From NCBI RefSeq assembly GCF_900177765.1, contig NZ_FXWI01000004.1:186001-250000 (forward strand): a DNA stretch of 64,000 nucleotides, read 5' to 3'. Under the pieces are notes generated by a model that ran no database searches, was not told the DNA's origin, and was given only the letters and a program-made list of their open reading frames with translations. Source of the stretch: Agreia sp. VKM Ac-1783 (GTDB lineage Bacteria > Actinomycetota > Actinomycetes > Actinomycetales > Microbacteriaceae). Shown piece by piece: positions 35,261 through 43,876 of the stretch. The position numbers were made by a program, and so were the translations under genes. The stretch's first letter is position 1; each line of letters opens with the position of its first letter.

Positions 35261-35328
35261 CTGTCGAATCGACAGATTCCGCGGGACACGACATGATGGT
35301 GCTAGGCGATTAGACAGACGATCGTCTG
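35261..35328. promoter_or_regulatory. Two dyads upstream of the glycosyltransferase gene
   Basis: CTGTCGA-A-TCGACAG lies at 35261-35275 and CAGACGATCGTCTG (14 bp, perfect) at 35315-35328, within the 161-bp gap before the glycosyltransferase start. The second resembles TetR-family operators, but no TetR gene is adjacent. No other content is seen in the gap. Confidence 0.5.
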
Positions 35329-35383
35329 ATGAAAATCGAATGCGCGCGCTTTCGACATCCGCGGCCAGATTGGAGCGCAGGCG

Positions 35384-36616
35384 ATGACGACATCCCCGGG
35401 TCGGCCCCTGCACATCGTTTTCTCGTTTCCCCGCGGCAGGGGTCACCTCGCTCCCCTGCTGCCGATCGCGCGACAGGCCGAAGCGGCCGGACATCGCACC
35501 GCCCTGATCGGCGCTCGAGAACCCGTTCTCGAGCAGACGGGGTTCACCCGACTCTGCCCCCGAGACATCCAGCTGCCATCGAGCACCGACGGCACCGGCG
35601 CGATGCGGTCGTTCGATTCGAAGCGCGTGCTGCAGAAAGTGGAAGAGGTGTTTCTGGGTACGGCCGCGTACGGCGCTCTGATCGACGTGCACCAGCTCCT
35701 GACCGACTGGGCCGCCGACATCCTCGTGTGCAGCGAATTCGACTTCGGAGCGATGACGGCCGCAGAGGAGGCCGGGGTGCCGTGCGTCGTGGTGACTGCT
35801 TTCGCCACCGCGAGCAACTCGTGGAAAGACTCCATCCGAGTACCGATCCAGCAGCTTCGCTTCGCGGCGGGGCTCGCACCCGACCCGCATCTGGCCATGC
35901 TGGATGGAGCGCTGACCGTGGTGCCTGCCACCGCCTCGATGCGCCCCGACACCGACTTCCAAGGCCCCGTCATGCGACTGCGACCCACGCCCCTCGAGAC
36001 CACGACACCGCATCCCGCGGCCGAGTGGTTTCGTGACGGCGACGAGACCCTTCGCATCTACGTCACCCTCGGCACCGAGTTCAACACGAGTTCCGGCGAC
36101 CTGTTCAGTCGCCTTCTCCAGGCGGTCGCCGAGCTGCCCGCTCGAATTCTGGTCACCACGGGCCCCTGGGTCGACCCGGGCACGATCGAACCCGGCGAGC
36201 GGCATGGGCCGAGCAGGATACGTGTCGAGCAGTACGTTCCCCAGGCCGAACTCATGCAGCATGCCGACCTCGTCGTGAATCATGGCGGGTCCGGCTCTGT
36301 CGTCGGGGCGCTGCACGCCGGCGTTCCGATGGTCGTTCTCCCGCTCGACGCGGATCAGGTGCCCAACGGCGATTTCATCGAGGCCGCCGGGGCGGGGGCC
36401 GTGTTGATCGCGGAAACCGCAACGCCGACTGAGATCCGAACCACCGCGCGGCACATCCTGTCGACACCGGGATACCGCTCGGCCGCTCGGGCAATCGGAG
36501 GGCAGCTGAGTTCACTGCCGACCGTCGGGGAGGTCATGACGGCCATCGAGGGGCTCCCGACCTCTTCTGGCCATCAGAGCCCAGCGTTCGAAGTGACAGA
36601 AACCATGCAGCCGTAG
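35384..36616 (+). CDS. MGT/UGT-type glycosyltransferase (GT1-like)
   Basis: 410 residues, GGAG 8 nt before ATG 35384. The N-terminal HIVFSFPRGRGHLAPLLPIA gives the acceptor-domain Gly/His loop of GT-B enzymes. The C-terminal donor site is VVNHGGSGSVVGALHAGVP with nearby PLDADQ, the HGG...D/Q region that binds the nucleotide-sugar diphosphate in MGT/UGT families. It probably transfers a sugar from a nucleotide donor to a small hydrophobic acceptor such as a terpenoid, lipid or antibiotic; no biosynthetic cluster is near. It is convergent with the first rhamnosidase gene. Confidence 0.85.
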   Translation: MTTSPGRPLHIVFSFPRGRGHLAPLLPIARQAEAAGHRTALIGAREPVLEQTGFTRLCPRDIQLPSSTDGTGAMRSFDSKRVLQKVEEVFLGTAAYGALIDVHQLLTDWAADILVCSEFDFGAMTAAEEAGVPCVVVTAFATASNSWKDSIRVPIQQLRFAAGLAPDPHLAMLDGALTVVPATASMRPDTDFQGPVMRLRPTPLETTTPHPAAEWFRDGDETLRIYVTLGTEFNTSSGDLFSRLLQAVAELPARILVTTGPWVDPGTIEPGERHGPSRIRVEQYVPQAELMQHADLVVNHGGSGSVVGALHAGVPMVVLPLDADQVPNGDFIEAAGAGAVLIAETATPTEIRTTARHILSTPGYRSAARAIGGQLSSLPTVGEVMTAIEGLPTSSGHQSPAFEVTETMQP

Positions 36617-36648
36617 GGCCGACGGACACCCTGCCATCGGATGGCGCG

Positions 36649-39267
36649 TCAGGCGACATCCGGCAGGGCGAACGCGATCGCGTGCTGCCCGTGGGCAAGC
36701 TCCACCGTGTCGTGGCCCACGATATCCAGAACCGCCGACGTGCCTACCGGTACGAGACAGGCGACGTGCAGCTGGGTGCCCACCACGCGCCATTCGATCG
36801 ACGCCTCGCCATACGGCGTCACATGCCGCGCGCTCGCCGAGGTGAGCCCACCGCCGGGTCGCGGGGCGAATCGGATGCGGCGATAGCCGGACGATTCGGG
36901 CGACAGCCCTCCCACGACACGGTGTAACCAGTCGCCGACCGAGCCGAGGGCGTAATGGTTGAACGAGGTCATGTCGCCCGGATTGACGGTGCCGTCCGGA
37001 AGCATGCTGTCCCAGCGTTCCCAGATAGTGGTGGCGCCCATCCTGACCATGTACAGCCACGACGGGCATTCGTCAGAGAGCAGAAGCCGGTACGCCGCCT
37101 CGTCTTGCCCTCCGAGCGTGAGCGCGTCAGAGATGACGGGCGTGCCCGCGAATCCGGTCTCCACCCGACCCCCCGCCTCGTTGACCAGCGCTGCGAGGCG
37201 GGCGGTGCCGACTCGTTGCAACTCCTGGGTCGGCCATAGGTGGAACGCCGTTGTGAGTGCGTAGGCAGCCTGAGAGTCTCCCTGCACCCTGCCGTCGGCG
37301 CTGAGGAAACGGTCTGCGTAAGCCGAAGCGACCGCAGAGGCGAGGTCGCCGTAGAACTGCGCATCCTCGGACTCACCGATGATCTCGGCGGTCAGCGCCA
37401 ACCGCCGGGCGGACTGAGCGAAATATGCCGTCGCGACCAGGTACGGGTCCGTCGTGGCGAGTTCCGGCTCGTCCGCTGGGGCCGCCGGGTCGAGCCAGTC
37501 TCCGAGCTGCATCGTGCCCGCGCAGATCAGGTCGTCACCGGCGCGAGCGTGCACCTCGTCGACCCACGCCTTAGCGCTCGGGTACTGCCGGCGGAGCAAC
37601 TCCGTGTCGGCGGTGCGCTCATGCAGAACGCCGGGAGTGAGTACCGCGACATCGCCCCACACGGCCACCGGGTCGACGGGCGCGTCCTGCCAGCTGCCCA
37701 GCGGAAGGTACGGCACGTAGAACGGCACAGTACCGCGATCGGTCTGCTCGACCGCGACGTCCTCCAGCCACGATGAGAGCATTCCGGTGACCGAGTAGAG
37801 AAAGGATGCCGTGGGCGCGAACACCTGGATGTCGCCCGTCCAGCCGAGCCGCTCGTCACGTTGTGGGCAGTCCATCGGTATGTCCACGAAGTTCGACCGC
37901 ATGCTCCAGAGGATGTTCTCGTGCAGTCGGTTGACCTCGGTGTTCGAGCTCTCGAACCAGCCTGCCCGCTCCATGTCGGTGTGGAGAACCCGGGAGACTA
38001 CGCCGTCACCCGAGAGCTCACCTTCCCATCCGCTGATCTCGGCATATCGATAACCGTGGATGGCAAACCGCGGTTCCCATGAGAAGTCGCCCGGCGGAAG
38101 CTCGACTGTGTCGGTCGCCTTCGCCTGACGCAGCGTGCGCGTATAGAGCTCTCCGTCCTCGAGAAGCTCGGCATGCCGCAGCACGATGGTGCTGCCGTTG
38201 GCAGAGTGGCCGGTGATACGCAAACGACCCGAGTGATTCTGCCCGAAGTCGATGATCCAGCGCCCCGAACCCTTGGTCTCGATACTCACGGGCGCAAGTT
38301 CGCTGGTGCAGCGGACGGGCGGACCGGTGGGCGCGACCAGCCTGGCCGAGCCACGGTCGCGCAAGACTACGTCGCTCCATGACGGATCGGCCCAGCCTGG
38401 CGCAGACCAACTCTGATCGTCATCGCGAAGATCGACGTGCTCCCCGTCGTAGATGCTCGAAAACACTATCGGGCCGAAACCGGCTGTCCACGTGCCATCA
38501 CTGGCGATGACGGTACGTCGCCCGTCCGCCCGGGTCAGCTCGATCTGGGCAAGCACAGACTGATCGTCCCCGTAGACGTTTCGTGATCCACCTTCGAAGC
38601 CGATGCGATCGCGCCACCATCCGTCTGACAGCCAGATTCCGATGGCGTTGAGCCCAGGCGTGATGTGCTGATCGAGATCGAACGTCGCGTAGCGCAAACG
38701 GTGCTGATAGCTGGTCCAGCCGGGCGTGAGTTCCTCGTCGCCGACTCGGCGCCCGTTGACCTCAGCCTGAGCAAGTCCGTGGGCGGTCAAGTAGAGACGG
38801 GCTCGCACGACATCATCGGGTGCGGTGAATTCGGCACGAACCCGCCCCGGGCGGCGATCGGTCTCGCGGTCTTCTGGCCATCCGGGACCCACGAAGCGAC
38901 CAGACCAGTCGTCGTCGTCGAGCAGTCCCAACTCGACAGTCGCGCGTTCACTCCACTCGCTCGTGCCGAACTCGGAAATACCGGCCACCCGTACGTGCAC
39001 TCGCTCGCGAGACGAGAGAGTGCGGCCAGGCCAATCGACGAGGATCTGCCCGTCGCCGTCGATCGTGTACGCGGTTAATTCCGAATCGCGGCCGGGGATA
39101 TCGACTGTGACTTCGATCACCGCGCCGGACTGCCGAAATCCCTCGGGGGCTGTGGCGTAGTTCCACGACAGGCGCGGTCTAGGCTCGCCGATTCCGAGTC
39201 GACCGTTGGCGTGATGCTCAAACCGGACACTGACGGGGCGAGGGGCAAGGATATCGGCCGGGCTCAT
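36649..39267 (-). CDS. Alpha-L-rhamnosidase, GH78 (copy A)
   Basis: 872 residues, no signal peptide, hence cytosolic. Family features are an N-terminal carbohydrate-binding/beta region (about 1-330), the (alpha/alpha)6 catalytic barrel with DCPQRDERLGWTGDIQ (D466-Q481), whose RDE..GW..D acidic residues are catalytic, and TIWERWDSMLPDG and MTSFNHYALGSV near the C-terminal end. It releases terminal alpha-L-rhamnose from imported oligosaccharides or glycosides. Its start overlaps the preceding permease stop (ATGA). It is the last gene of operon 1, and paralogous to the rhamnosidase at 48877. Confidence 0.93.
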   Translation of the reverse strand: MSPADILAPRPVSVRFEHHANGRLGIGEPRPRLSWNYATAPEGFRQSGAVIEVTVDIPGRDSELTAYTIDGDGQILVDWPGRTLSSRERVHVRVAGISEFGTSEWSERATVELGLLDDDDWSGRFVGPGWPEDRETDRRPGRVRAEFTAPDDVVRARLYLTAHGLAQAEVNGRRVGDEELTPGWTSYQHRLRYATFDLDQHITPGLNAIGIWLSDGWWRDRIGFEGGSRNVYGDDQSVLAQIELTRADGRRTVIASDGTWTAGFGPIVFSSIYDGEHVDLRDDDQSWSAPGWADPSWSDVVLRDRGSARLVAPTGPPVRCTSELAPVSIETKGSGRWIIDFGQNHSGRLRITGHSANGSTIVLRHAELLEDGELYTRTLRQAKATDTVELPPGDFSWEPRFAIHGYRYAEISGWEGELSGDGVVSRVLHTDMERAGWFESSNTEVNRLHENILWSMRSNFVDIPMDCPQRDERLGWTGDIQVFAPTASFLYSVTGMLSSWLEDVAVEQTDRGTVPFYVPYLPLGSWQDAPVDPVAVWGDVAVLTPGVLHERTADTELLRRQYPSAKAWVDEVHARAGDDLICAGTMQLGDWLDPAAPADEPELATTDPYLVATAYFAQSARRLALTAEIIGESEDAQFYGDLASAVASAYADRFLSADGRVQGDSQAAYALTTAFHLWPTQELQRVGTARLAALVNEAGGRVETGFAGTPVISDALTLGGQDEAAYRLLLSDECPSWLYMVRMGATTIWERWDSMLPDGTVNPGDMTSFNHYALGSVGDWLHRVVGGLSPESSGYRRIRFAPRPGGGLTSASARHVTPYGEASIEWRVVGTQLHVACLVPVGTSAVLDIVGHDTVELAHGQHAIAFALPDVA

Positions 39268-40151
39268 CCCTTCACCGCACCGGCTGCGAGCCCGCGCATG
39301 ACGCGTTGGTTGAGCACGAGGTACAGAGCCAGAATGATGAAGACGTTGATACAGATCGCCGCGAAAGTCGGCCCGTAATCGACGACCCCGAACTGTCCCG
39401 TGAAGTTGAGCAAGCCCACCTGCACGGTCCGCAGACTGTCGTCAGTGGTGAACGTGAGCGCGATCAGCAGGTCGTTCCAGAGAAAGAAGAACTGCACCAG
39501 CGCGATGGTGAAGATCGCGTTTCGCATCATCGGCAAAGCGATGAAGAAGAACGACTTCAGCGTGCTCGCACCGTCGATCGTCGAGGCCTCGAAGATCTCC
39601 CGCGGGATGTTGCGGAAATACGTCGCCATCATGAACACGGTCAAGGGCAGCGCCGTGGCCGTATAGGTGATGATGAGCGGCCAGAGCGTGGAGCTGAGGC
39701 CGAGGTTGAAGTACACGGAAAACAGTGGCAGCAGGATCATCTGACCCGGGATCATGATGCCCACGAGGAACACGAGCAGCAGGGTGTTGCGGCCTTTGAA
39801 GACCATGATCTCGAGCGCGAATCCGGCGGCGGTTCCGATGAGGAGGCAGATCGCAAGAGAGGGGAAGACGGCGATCACTGAATTGAGCAGATAGTGCGCC
39901 GTGGACTCCCACGCGATGGAGTAATTGGAGAAGTTGAACCAGTTCTCCGGCAAAGCCCATGTCGGGTTGTTCAGGAATTCATCTTGCGTTTTCAGCGAGC
40001 CAAGCACCAGCCAGACGAGCGGGTACACGAAGACGATCAGCAGAACTGCCACGACGATCCAGCCTGGGATCTTGCCGAGCACAGACCTTGTGCTGCGCCG
40101 ACGCCGCACGGTCTGCAACGGCCGGGGGGACGCGGTTGCGGTGTTCGTCAT
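39264..40151 (-). CDS. ABC sugar transporter permease, MalG type (operon 1)
   Basis: 295 residues, six membrane helices after a basic N-terminal leader. The cytosolic EAA loop YFRNIPREIFEASTIDGAST marks a CUT1-type permease that contacts the ATPase. With the MalF-type gene (40148) and the lipoprotein (41109) it forms an oligosaccharide importer; the GH78 neighbour points to rhamnose-containing ligands. ATGA overlaps link it to genes on both sides. Confidence 0.93.
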   Translation of the reverse strand: MTNTATASPRPLQTVRRRRSTRSVLGKIPGWIVVAVLLIVFVYPLVWLVLGSLKTQDEFLNNPTWALPENWFNFSNYSIAWESTAHYLLNSVIAVFPSLAICLLIGTAAGFALEIMVFKGRNTLLLVFLVGIMIPGQMILLPLFSVYFNLGLSSTLWPLIITYTATALPLTVFMMATYFRNIPREIFEASTIDGASTLKSFFFIALPMMRNAIFTIALVQFFFLWNDLLIALTFTTDDSLRTVQVGLLNFTGQFGVVDYGPTFAAICINVFIILALYLVLNQRVMRGLAAGAVKG

Positions 40152-41035
40152 GAGAACTCCTTAGAGTTGCGCGCGGTGGAGCGGAAGATGGCGACCGTGA
40201 CGAGCAGGCACATGATCGTGAGCATGAGGGCGATTGTTGAGCCGTACCCGTAGTCACCCCCGGCGAACGCGGTGCGGTACATGTAGAGAGTCAGCGGTGT
40301 CGTAGCGGAGCCCGGGCCGCCACCTGTCAGTGCGTAGATGGAGTCGAAGACCTTGAGCGTGCCGTTGATACTGAAGATGCCGGCCGCGATGATCACGGGC
40401 CAAGAGAGCGGGATCACTATGCGGCGTATGAGGCTGAAGGTGCCGGCGCCGTCTAGCCGTGCCGCCTCCATGACGTCGTCGGGGATGTCGATCACCCCGG
40501 TATAGAGGAGCACGCCGTAGAAGCCCATGGCGCGCCAGATGTCCATGATCGCGATCACCACGAATGCGGTTCCTGGATTGCCCAGCCAGTCGACGGACTC
40601 CATGCCGAGTCCGTTCAGAACTGAGTTGACGAGTCCCGTCTGGGGCGCGAACTCGAACATCTTCTGGAAGAGCAGCGAGACAGCCACGGTGGGCAGTACC
40701 ACCGGGAAAAACACCAGGGTGCGCACGACGTTCGACGCCCGTTTGAGAAAGAAGGTGTAGAGCAACGCCAAGAGATAGCCGAAGACGATCTGGCCGACGG
40801 TCACTACCAGCGCATATTTGATGGTGAAGAGCACGGCTGGGCCGGAATTCGGGTCGTTCCAGAACCGTGCGAAGTTCGCGAACCCCGCGAACTCGAATCC
40901 GCCGAGAACGCTTCCCGTGAAGAAGGTGTAGCCCAGCGACCACAGCATTGGCAGCAGCATGACCAGGGTGTAGACGAGCAGCGCCGGCCCGAGCAGGACC
41001 CCGATTGCGCGCTTGTCGCTGAGTACGGATTTCAT
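40148..41035 (-). CDS. ABC sugar transporter permease, MalF type (operon 1)
   Basis: 295 residues, six membrane helices; EAA loop IPDDVMEAARLDGAGTFSLI. CUT1-family inner membrane half of the importer. It lies 73 bp beyond the binding-protein gene, past a strong hairpin that probably lowers permease expression relative to the binding protein. No ATPase gene is found in the locus. Confidence 0.93.
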   Translation of the reverse strand: MKSVLSDKRAIGVLLGPALLVYTLVMLLPMLWSLGYTFFTGSVLGGFEFAGFANFARFWNDPNSGPAVLFTIKYALVVTVGQIVFGYLLALLYTFFLKRASNVVRTLVFFPVVLPTVAVSLLFQKMFEFAPQTGLVNSVLNGLGMESVDWLGNPGTAFVVIAIMDIWRAMGFYGVLLYTGVIDIPDDVMEAARLDGAGTFSLIRRIVIPLSWPVIIAAGIFSINGTLKVFDSIYALTGGGPGSATTPLTLYMYRTAFAGGDYGYGSTIALMLTIMCLLVTVAIFRSTARNSKEFS

Positions 41036-41057
41036 GTCAGCCTCGAGAAATGTGAAA

Positions 41058-41088
41058 AGCCGTGGGCGGGGTCGACCCGCCCACGGCT
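41058..41088 (-). terminator. Strong stem-loop between binding protein and permease genes (operon 1)
   Basis: AGCCGTGGGCGGG (41058-41070) pairs perfectly with CCCGCCCACGGCT (41076-41088), 13 bp with a 5-nt loop. On the minus strand it is followed by TTTT, so it can work as an intrinsic terminator or attenuator after the binding-protein gene. Confidence 0.8.
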
Positions 41089-41108
41089 CGATCGGATGAA
41101 GGTGGAGA

Positions 41109-42410
41109 TCAGTTAGTGATCGACGACTGAACGGTGTTCATGAAGTCGGAGCCCGAAAGCTGGCCGGACCCCAGCGGGCCGCCGTTGGTCTGGCTTGCCG
41201 TGGTGGCAGCCGGACCGAAGAGGGCCTCGAACCACTGGACCGTCTCACCGGAATCGGCGATCTCGGTCTGGACCAGCTGAGTCAGAGGTGGCACCTCGAC
41301 GTCACCGTTGACTGCGAAACCAGTGATCTGACCCTCACGAAGTGCCGCAGCACCGTAGTTCGCGGCGATACAGCTTGCCCACGACTTGACCTTCTCGTCG
41401 CCGTCGTAAGCCGACTTCGAGAAGGCGATGTCGGTACCCACGTTGGCCGGGGTCTGGTCTGCCGAGCCCTTGCCGCCACTGACTGCGGGGAAAGGCAAGA
41501 AGCCGATGTTGTCGGCTCCGATCTTGTTCTGCTCCGGGTCATTGAATGCAGAGACTGCCCATGAGCCCATGTAGTAATAGGCCGCCTGGCCGGTGAGGAA
41601 CTGGTTCAGCGCCGTGGCGTAGTCGATGGAACTCGGCGAAGGACCGAAGTAACCGGATGAACCGAGCTCAGCAACGACGTTCGCGGCGTCGGCGTACTCC
41701 GGGTCGGTCAGCTTGGCAGATCCGTCAGAGATCTTCTTCAGCGCGTCGGGGCCGAGGGTGCGGTAGATGTAGGCGCCCACCCAGCGAGTGACACCCCATC
41801 CGTCGCCGCCCTTGCCTGCGGCGGAGATGGGCTGAACACCGGCGGAATCCAACGTGGCGAAGGAGTCCTTAAGAGATTCCCAGGAGGTCGGCTCGGAGAC
41901 GCCGGCTTTTTCGAGCAGCGCCTTGTTGTACCAGATGCCCTCGATATTCAACTCGGTGGGCAGCACAAGAGTCTTGTCGTCATACAGTGTGTGAACTCCG
42001 GACAGAGCCACCGGCACGATCGACTTCTCGACGTCCGTGCCCGTGAAGTCGGTCACCTTGCCGGCACTGTCGAGCTCTTTGAGCAGGTCGGGCGAGTTCG
42101 GCGACACGAAGGCCGACGGAAGCGCATTCTGGCCACCCAGCAGCTGAAGCTGCTGGTCGAGCGAGGCCTGCGCCTGCTTGTTGATCTTCAACGGAAGCGC
42201 CTTGTTCTCGGCGGCGCACTCGTTCTCGCTGAGCGAGGTCAGGACCGTGGGGATGGTGCTGTTTTCGTTGATGGCGAGAAAGGTGAACTCTTTCGCCGAG
42301 CTGCCTGCACCCGATCCACCCGACGAACAGGCCGCGAGGCCTATGGCGACGACGGCAGCCGCAGCCGCCGTCAATACGGTGCGACGAGCGCGAGATGTGC
42401 TGTGGAACAT
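41109..42410 (-). CDS. Extracellular sugar-binding lipoprotein of the ABC importer (operon 1)
   Basis: 433 residues from ATG 42410, preceded by a perfect AAGGAGG; the longer open frame upstream crosses the promoter and is rejected. The signal ends in a lipobox (VVAIGLAACSSG). The type I family 1 binding-protein body follows, with the conserved LGPDALKK...LTDPEY and QNKIG.DNIGFLPFP segments. It captures the oligosaccharide outside the membrane for the permeases at 39264 and 40148. It is a close paralogue of the protein at 53308. Control is by the operator at 42439-42450 immediately after the -10. Confidence 0.92.
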   Translation of the reverse strand: MFHSTSRARRTVLTAAAAAVVAIGLAACSSGGSGAGSSAKEFTFLAINENSTIPTVLTSLSENECAAENKALPLKINKQAQASLDQQLQLLGGQNALPSAFVSPNSPDLLKELDSAGKVTDFTGTDVEKSIVPVALSGVHTLYDDKTLVLPTELNIEGIWYNKALLEKAGVSEPTSWESLKDSFATLDSAGVQPISAAGKGGDGWGVTRWVGAYIYRTLGPDALKKISDGSAKLTDPEYADAANVVAELGSSGYFGPSPSSIDYATALNQFLTGQAAYYYMGSWAVSAFNDPEQNKIGADNIGFLPFPAVSGGKGSADQTPANVGTDIAFSKSAYDGDEKVKSWASCIAANYGAAALREGQITGFAVNGDVEVPPLTQLVQTEIADSGETVQWFEALFGPAATTASQTNGGPLGSGQLSGSDFMNTVQSSITN

Positions 42411-42438
42411 GGGTTCCTCCTTGAACCTGGAATGTAAT

Positions 42439-42450
42439 TGAAGCGCTTCA
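42439..42450. promoter_or_regulatory. LacI-family operator TGAAGCGCTTCA (operon 1)
   Basis: A perfect 12-bp palindrome 2 bp downstream of the -10 box of the minus-strand promoter and 28 bp before the binding-protein start. A bound LacI protein would block RNA polymerase. The same 12-mer recurs at 43843, 54637 and 54671. Confidence 0.85.
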
Positions 42451-42451
42451 C

Positions 42452-42481
42452 AATATACCGACGACTTTGTCAGAACGTCAA
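42452..42481 (-). promoter_or_regulatory. Promoter of operon 1
   Basis: On the minus strand the -35 is TTGACG (42481-42476), an 18-bp spacer follows, and the -10 is TATATT (42457-42452). The operator begins two bases later. This is the best housekeeping-type promoter seen in the window. Confidence 0.7.
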
Positions 42482-42519
42482 CTCGCGATATCGCTGCTCC
42501 CGCATAATGGTTCGACATC

Positions 42520-43557
42520 ATGTCTGTTTCAGAGAGAACTCCCCCAGCGCCGTCCGCAGCGCGAATGGAGGACGTCGCCAAAAGGGCCGGTGTCGCTCTC
42601 GGCACGGTCTCGAATGTCATCAACCGACCTCAAAAGGTCTCGCGCTCCACTATCGAGAAAGTGCAACGCGCGATATCTGAGCTCGGCTTCGTTCCTAACC
42701 GTGCTGCCCGCGCCCTCGCGGCAGGCACGAGCAATACCATCGGCGTCGTCATCGCCGACCTCAGCAACTCATTCTTCGTCGACATGGCCCGCGGGGCTGA
42801 AAGTGTTGCGGCGGAATCGTCGATCAACGTGGTGCTCGCCAATACCGACATGCGCCGGTCGAAACAGGCATCGAACCTCGACCTGTTCCGGCAGGAGCGC
42901 ATGGCGGGCATTCTTCTCGCGCCCCTGCCGGGGGCAGATAGCTCACTGCTGACCGGTCGAAACGGAACGCCTCTGGTCTTCCTGAATGACGCCGCCATCG
43001 AAGGCGCCTGCACGGTGAGCGTCGACAATGAGCATGGGGGTTACCTCGCTGCGACCCACCTGCTCGCCATCGGCCGTCGGCGACTCCTGTTTGCCGGAGA
43101 CCCTGCTCAGGCCGTGCCGATCGCCGACCGTCTTCGAGGTGTCGAACGTGCGGTGCGCGAAGTGGTCGACGCAAGCCTCGAGGTCATCCGCACACCCGAG
43201 GTACAGGCCGAGAATGGGCGCACTCTGGGGTTCGACATCGCATCCCGTCCCACATCAGAGCGTCCCGATGGAATCATCGCCGCGGCTGACCTGCTCGCGC
43301 TGGGTCTGGTGCAGATCTTGGGATCCGACCCGTCCATCCGCATACCGGAGGACATTGCGATCACGGGGTACGACAACAACCGCGCCGCGTGGGAGAGTCT
43401 CGTTCCTATCACCACCATCGCCCAGCCCGGCGAGCAGATCGGCGCCGTGGCAATGGCACTGCTTCTCGAGGAGATCCGCGATCCCGAAGGCCACGAGCAC
43501 GCGCATTCGGTGCTTGAGCCCACGCTCGTGGTGCGGGCGAGCACACAACGCACCTGA
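42520..43557 (+). CDS. LacI family regulator 1 of the rhamnoside locus
   Basis: 345 residues. HTH at 16-37 (MEDVAKRAGVALGTVSNVIN), hinge with NRAARALAAGTSN (about 60-72), then a ligand-binding core. It is divergent from operon 1. There is no ribosome site before ATG 42520, and a CATAAT box ends 11 nt upstream, so a leaderless transcript is likely. Recognition-helix residues (L, G, N in the three key positions) match those of the LacI at 46719, so both should read TGAAGCGCTTCA. The inducer is probably a rhamnose-related sugar. Confidence 0.92.
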   Translation: MSVSERTPPAPSAARMEDVAKRAGVALGTVSNVINRPQKVSRSTIEKVQRAISELGFVPNRAARALAAGTSNTIGVVIADLSNSFFVDMARGAESVAAESSINVVLANTDMRRSKQASNLDLFRQERMAGILLAPLPGADSSLLTGRNGTPLVFLNDAAIEGACTVSVDNEHGGYLAATHLLAIGRRRLLFAGDPAQAVPIADRLRGVERAVREVVDASLEVIRTPEVQAENGRTLGFDIASRPTSERPDGIIAAADLLALGLVQILGSDPSIRIPEDIAITGYDNNRAAWESLVPITTIAQPGEQIGAVAMALLLEEIRDPEGHEHAHSVLEPTLVVRASTQRT

Positions 43558-43876
43558 CAGTGACTCGACTGCGCGCAGGAAGCCGGAGTGCCGACTGAGT
43601 TCAGTCCCGGCGTGCTTTCCGGACCGATCGGAAGGGCTACTCATACCGGCGTCCACTGTCGTCGATCGTGTGGCGCTGCTTCGCGTAATCGACATGACGA
43701 TGCCAAAACGCTGTCCGTAGCCCGAATCGAGCCTGCCGAGGCTGTCGCGGTCAAGCCGGGCAGAAATGTAGCGCTTCAACAGCTCAGCGAACACGACCTT
43801 GCCAGGTCACCTCTCTATGTGGTTTGGTGGTGAAGCGCATTATGAAGCGCTTCATTGCAGCTCAAGGAGGAACTGA
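43558..43876 (+). promoter_or_regulatory. 319-bp gap upstream of GH3: operator plus flanking half-site
   Basis: Palindrome ATGAAGCGCTTCAT at 43842-43855 contains the shared 12-mer (43843-43854). A half-site TGAAGCGCAT lies at 43831-43840. A CATTAT -10-like box (43838-43843) overlaps the operator; no clear -35 is seen. The first about 250 bp show no gene or strong structure. Confidence 0.75.

Noticed and set aside
43255-43794. Minus-strand frame covering the gap before GH3
   Set aside because: It is mostly antisense to LacI 1, with no motif and no ribosome site.
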